DNA of 18,882 nt from an uncultured Chlorobiota bacterium (lineage in GTDB: Bacteria; Bacteroidota; Bacteroidia; Bacteroidales; JAADGE01): positions 1-18,882 of the forward strand of contig CAMZKI010000021.1 of assembly GCA_947311125.1 (NCBI GenBank). The letters are read 5' to 3'. The notes beneath the pieces were generated by a model, which was not told where the DNA came from, did no database searches, and was given only the letters and a program-made list of their open reading frames with translations. Positions 16,511-18,882 of this stretch are shown here, one piece after another (the stretch's first letter is position 1; each line of letters opens with the position of its first letter). The translations under genes and the position numbers were made by a program.

Positions 16511-16539
16511 TTGCATCTTAATAAAATTTATTACTTTTG
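16511..16539 (+). promoter_or_regulatory. Promoter for tRNA-Arg
   Basis: TACTTTTG (16532-16539) matches TAnnTTTG exactly, with TTG at 16511-16513, 18 bp upstream, as the -33 element. The -7 box ends 12 bp before the first base of the mature tRNA. This is the best two-part promoter in the window. Confidence 0.6.
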
Positions 16540-16551
16540 CAATCCGAAAAC

Positions 16552-16625
16552 GGTCTCGTAGCTCAGCTGGATAGAGCAACAGCCTTCTAAGCTGTGGGTC
16601 CCAGGTTCGAATCCTGGCGGGATCA
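16552..16625 (+). tRNA. tRNA-Arg (anticodon TCT)
   Basis: A complete 74-base cloverleaf: acceptor GGTCTCG pairs with CGGGATC (two G-U pairs), D arm GCTC/GAGC, anticodon arm ACAGC-CTTCTAA-GCTGT with anticodon TCT at 16586-16588, five-base variable loop, T arm CCAGG-TTCGAAT-CCTGG and discriminator A at 16625. The anticodon reads AGA and AGG, codons favoured in AT-rich genomes. The CCA end is not encoded. It has its own promoter and is followed 14 bp later by a strong terminator. Confidence 0.97.
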
Positions 16626-16639
16626 CTGAAAAGTTTACC

Positions 16640-16680
16640 GAAGAACGCTGTAAGCATATTTGCAGCGTTCTTCTTTTTTT
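16640..16680 (+). terminator. Intrinsic terminator after tRNA-Arg
   Basis: Perfect 11-bp stem (GAAGAACGCTG at 16640-16650, CAGCGTTCTTC at 16663-16673), 12-nt loop, then a run of seven T (16674-16680). It is the only textbook Rho-independent terminator I found in the window. It would end transcripts of the tRNA and any read-through from the yajC/YbbR cluster. Confidence 0.9.
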
Positions 16681-16714
16681 CAAAAAGAAAAGATTGATTG
16701 AAAAAATTGACATT

Positions 16715-16744
16715 GCGTATCTGCTTTAAACTGCAGTTTTACGC
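16715..16744 (+). repeat. Imperfect hairpin upstream of trpS
   Basis: GCGTA at 16715-16719 pairs with TACGC at 16740-16744, and CTGC (16721-16724) with GCAG (16733-16736), around an AT-rich loop. It lies upstream of the trpS -7 element, so it is not in that mRNA, and it has no T run after it. Function unknown; it may be chance. Confidence 0.3.
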
Positions 16745-16807
16745 TGTTATAAATTTACACAGGCTTCCGTTTTTTAAGTTAACTTTTATCTTCAATCAAA
16801 AAATTAC

Positions 16808-16815
16808 TACTTTTG
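16808..16815 (+). promoter_or_regulatory. -7 promoter element for trpS
   Basis: TACTTTTG matches TAnnTTTG exactly and ends 37 bp before the trpS ATG. It has the same eight bases as the tRNA-Arg element 276 bp upstream. No clear TTG is seen at the -33 distance. I see no T-box-like leader or tryptophan-rich leader peptide in the 37-bp interval. Confidence 0.5.
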
Positions 16816-16852
16816 CAAGGTTATTTTCAAAAACTAAAAACAACCCTAACAT

Positions 16853-17842
16853 ATGGATACAGTTTTAAGCGGAATCAGATCAACGGGAAACCTGCATCTC
16901 GGAAATTATTTCGGAGCAGTGAAAAATTTCATAAAAATGCAGGAAGAAAACAATTGTTACTTTTTTATAGCAGATTATCATTCTCTAACAACATATCCTA
17001 CGCCTGAAGATTTGCATAACAGTGTAAAATCAGTTCTTGCGGAATATTTGGCAACCGGACTTGACCCGAACAAATCGGCAATTTATGTGCAAAGTGATAT
17101 AAGAGAAATCCCGGAATTGTATCTTTTGCTTAATATGAATGCCTATGTAGGTGAACTGGAGCGGACAACGTCGTTTAAAGATAAAGTAAGAACGCAGCCG
17201 AATAATGTTAATGCCGGATTATTAACATATCCTGTTTTAATGGCTGCCGACATTCTTATACATCGTTCACACAAAGTTCCTGTAGGGAAAGACCAAGAGC
17301 AGAATTTAGAGATGGCACGAAAATTTGCAAAACGCTTCAATCATATGTATAAGGTTGACTATTTCCCCGAACCCCAACCGTATAATTTTGGAGAAGATTT
17401 AGTAAAAGTGCCGGGATTGGACGGAAGCGGAAAAATGGGCAAAACAGCCGGAAACGGGATTTATCTTATTGACGATGATAAAACCATAAGAAAAAAAGTT
17501 ATGCGTGCCGTTACAGACAGCGGACCAACCAAACCTGACTCTGAGGTTGCCGAGCCGATACAAAATTTATTTACTCTTATGAGTTTGGTTTCTGAGACGA
17601 GTACAGTAGATTTCTTTAAAGAAAAATATGCAAGTTGTGAAATTCGCTACGGAGATATGAAAAAACAACTGGCAGAGGATATTATTAAATTCGTTACACC
17701 CATTCGTGAAAAAATTATTGAGATCAGAAATAATAATAAATATTTACGCGATGTTGCCGAACTCGGAGCTGAAAAAGCCCGTCAAAGTGCATCAAAGACA
17801 TTAAAAGATGTTCGGGAAATAATAGGTTTCAGAAAATTTTAA
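16853..17842 (+). CDS. trpS: Tryptophanyl-tRNA synthetase
   Basis: Charges tRNA-Trp with tryptophan in the cytosol. The class I Rossmann fold has the HIGH motif as GNLHLGNY (12-19) and the second ATP-binding loop as GSGKMGKT (191-198), where most TrpRS have KMSKS; both lysines are kept. VGKDQEQNLEMAR (144-156) is a characteristic tryptophan/ATP-pocket block. The 329-residue length is typical for bacteria. The start MDTVLSGIRSTGNLHLG matches the family. It is convergent with the outer-membrane protein gene; 25 bp separate the two stops, and no terminator is seen between them. Confidence 0.96.
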   Translation: MDTVLSGIRSTGNLHLGNYFGAVKNFIKMQEENNCYFFIADYHSLTTYPTPEDLHNSVKSVLAEYLATGLDPNKSAIYVQSDIREIPELYLLLNMNAYVGELERTTSFKDKVRTQPNNVNAGLLTYPVLMAADILIHRSHKVPVGKDQEQNLEMARKFAKRFNHMYKVDYFPEPQPYNFGEDLVKVPGLDGSGKMGKTAGNGIYLIDDDKTIRKKVMRAVTDSGPTKPDSEVAEPIQNLFTLMSLVSETSTVDFFKEKYASCEIRYGDMKKQLAEDIIKFVTPIREKIIEIRNNNKYLRDVAELGAEKARQSASKTLKDVREIIGFRKF

Positions 17843-17867
17843 ACCGTAACATATATTTGTCCGATTT

Positions 17868-18845
17868 TTACATCAAAACGAGGCTGATTCCCGTAAACCT
17901 GTAACCGCTTTGGTTACGAAACTGTCCGTGAGGATTTAAACCTCCGTAATGTCGCAGAAAAAAACCTATATTTTGGTACGGTTTATTTGATGGTCTGACT
18001 TTCCACCCGAAATATAAATTATAAGACCATATCCGAGCTTCCTCAATGTTGGTATCATAACTGAATTGCGGTCGGTTATTAATTTCTGCAGATAAAATAT
18101 TTACAATTTTTTCGGAAGATAAAAAACCTTCGGTTCTTTGGTAATTTAAAGAAAAATACCATTCAAAAGTTTTGCTGCTCAACGGAATTTCAATACCTTT
18201 TGTTTCCAAACTGTCGGTAAAATAATAACCGTATTCAGGCAACCAAAGACCTTGTATGCCTGTTTTTAATGATAAGACATTGCCCTTTAGAGTGTCCGGA
18301 TCGTTTAAGGTTACTGAAAATTTCCAAGCTTCATAAGATATATTGATGCGTTTAAAATTGTTGATATTTTTATATCCGTGCAAAGCAAATTCATCACCGA
18401 TATGAGTACTCTCATGAAATAAGGGCATAGTATTAAAAGTAATGTTTTTTATGTGGTTTTTATTAAATCGTTTTATCATTTTTACTTCTGTTCCAAACCA
18501 ATAATCTGTATTTATAACGGGAGCTGTTGTCGCTTCAAACATATCAACTAAAGTGACGGAACCGCCCGGCAAACCGAAATATAATCCTAAATTATTTTTT
18601 GAATAAGAAAAAACAGGTATTTCATATCCGAAATGAGCTTCAATGAAAGGTCGTCCGGAAATATTTTTTATGTAATACTCATCAGCAACTTTATTCGGAA
18701 ATCCGATTTCAAGTTTGGTTAACGGACTTCTTATATCCGATACAAAAGACTTTGCATACGGCACACCGGTAAAAAAATTAATTTCCTGTGCTTTTATTCC
18801 GGACGACATAAGTAAAATCACAAATATTTTAAATACCTTTGACAT
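17868..18845 (-). CDS. DUF1207-type outer-membrane protein
   Basis: A 325-residue exported protein: signal peptide 1-19 (cleavage in IKA|QEIN), then a succession of amphipathic, aromatic-rich strands expected of an outer-membrane beta barrel, with a final strand ending in ISLVLM. The motif LFHESTHIGDEF (142-153) and the late NPHGQF (304-309) resemble the conserved HxSSHxGDE and PxGQF blocks of DUF1207 proteins, whose function is unknown. The assignment rests on these two motifs and on size. It is the rightmost gene, with its promoter just inside the window, and is not obviously linked to trpS. Confidence 0.65.
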   Translation of the reverse strand: MSKVFKIFVILLMSSGIKAQEINFFTGVPYAKSFVSDIRSPLTKLEIGFPNKVADEYYIKNISGRPFIEAHFGYEIPVFSYSKNNLGLYFGLPGGSVTLVDMFEATTAPVINTDYWFGTEVKMIKRFNKNHIKNITFNTMPLFHESTHIGDEFALHGYKNINNFKRINISYEAWKFSVTLNDPDTLKGNVLSLKTGIQGLWLPEYGYYFTDSLETKGIEIPLSSKTFEWYFSLNYQRTEGFLSSEKIVNILSAEINNRPQFSYDTNIEEARIWSYNLYFGWKVRPSNKPYQNIGFFLRHYGGLNPHGQFRNQSGYRFTGISLVLM

Positions 18846-18873
18846 TATAATTTCTTAAATTTATTTTTTATTA

Positions 18874-18881
18874 CAAAAATA
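18874..18881 (-). promoter_or_regulatory. -7 promoter element for the DUF1207-type gene
   Basis: On the minus strand TATTTTTG matches TAnnTTTG exactly and ends 28 bp before the start codon at 18845. Any -33 element lies beyond the right edge. The sequence has the same eight bases as the element before the DAHP synthase gene. Confidence 0.4.
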
Positions 18882-18882
18882 T

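Noticed and set aside
16531..16713. 60-residue minus-strand frame over the tRNA and terminator
   Set aside because: It is antisense to a complete tRNA-Arg and its terminator; peptides translated across tRNA genes are a common artefact.
16715..16744. Second terminator or riboswitch before trpS
   Set aside because: The hairpin is imperfect, has no T run, and lies upstream of the -7 element, so it is not in the trpS transcript. No T-box features are present.
1..18882. Mobile element, defence system, CRISPR array or biosynthetic cluster
   Set aside because: I looked for transposase, integrase, phage, Cas, toxin-antitoxin, restriction and synthase motifs and for spaced direct repeats, and found none; gene content is housekeeping and envelope.

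Overview
The window (18,882 bp, AT-rich) looks like chromosomal DNA of a member of the Bacteroidota. The main evidence is: type IX secretion genes (a PorP/SprF-family protein followed by the lipoprotein GldK/PorK); a DAHP synthase fused to a C-terminal chorismate mutase; a long NusB; a YajC/YbbR cluster with DUF1573; a TopA that lacks zinc fingers but has C-terminal repeats; and repeated copies of the Bacteroidota -7 promoter element TAnnTTTG just upstream of genes. The DNA looks like ordinary core genome. I found no insertion sequence, phage gene, CRISPR array, attachment site or rRNA.

Layout. On the minus strand, from about 6.3 kb leftward, lie topA, a ureohydrolase-fold protein that starts 1 nt after topA, and then porP and gldK. 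The next genes of the gldK operon (gldL onward) should lie just outside the left edge. Divergent from topA, on the plus strand, are a class A penicillin-binding protein and the two subunits of a 3-oxoacid CoA-transferase (scoA, scoB). A minus-strand group (rlpA, a macrodomain hydrolase and a small P-loop protein) converges on scoB, and the two stop codons overlap. Divergent from rlpA is the DAHP synthase/chorismate mutase gene, followed by a plus-strand cluster: nusB, a DUF1573 lipoprotein, yajC, a lipocalin-like lipoprotein and a YbbR-like protein. A tRNA-Arg(TCT) with its own promoter and a textbook terminator follows, then trpS. A DUF1207-type outer-membrane protein gene converges on trpS at the right edge.

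Working together, the genes cover envelope biology (type IX secretion, peptidoglycan synthesis by the PBP, peptidoglycan cleavage by RlpA, Sec export through YajC, and several lipoproteins and outer-membrane proteins), information processing (TopA, NusB, TrpS, tRNA-Arg) and central metabolism (aromatic amino acid entry, CoA transfer).

The most notable observation is that the DAHP synthase/chorismate mutase reading frame is broken once. The break lies exactly at an in-frame A AAA AAG heptamer, and a -1 slip there restores a full-length 367-residue protein. It may be programmed frameshifting, a real one-base mutation, or a homopolymer sequencing error. The second is the ureohydrolase-like protein coupled to topA, which has lost almost all of the metal-binding residues of the arginase family and is probably a pseudoenzyme.
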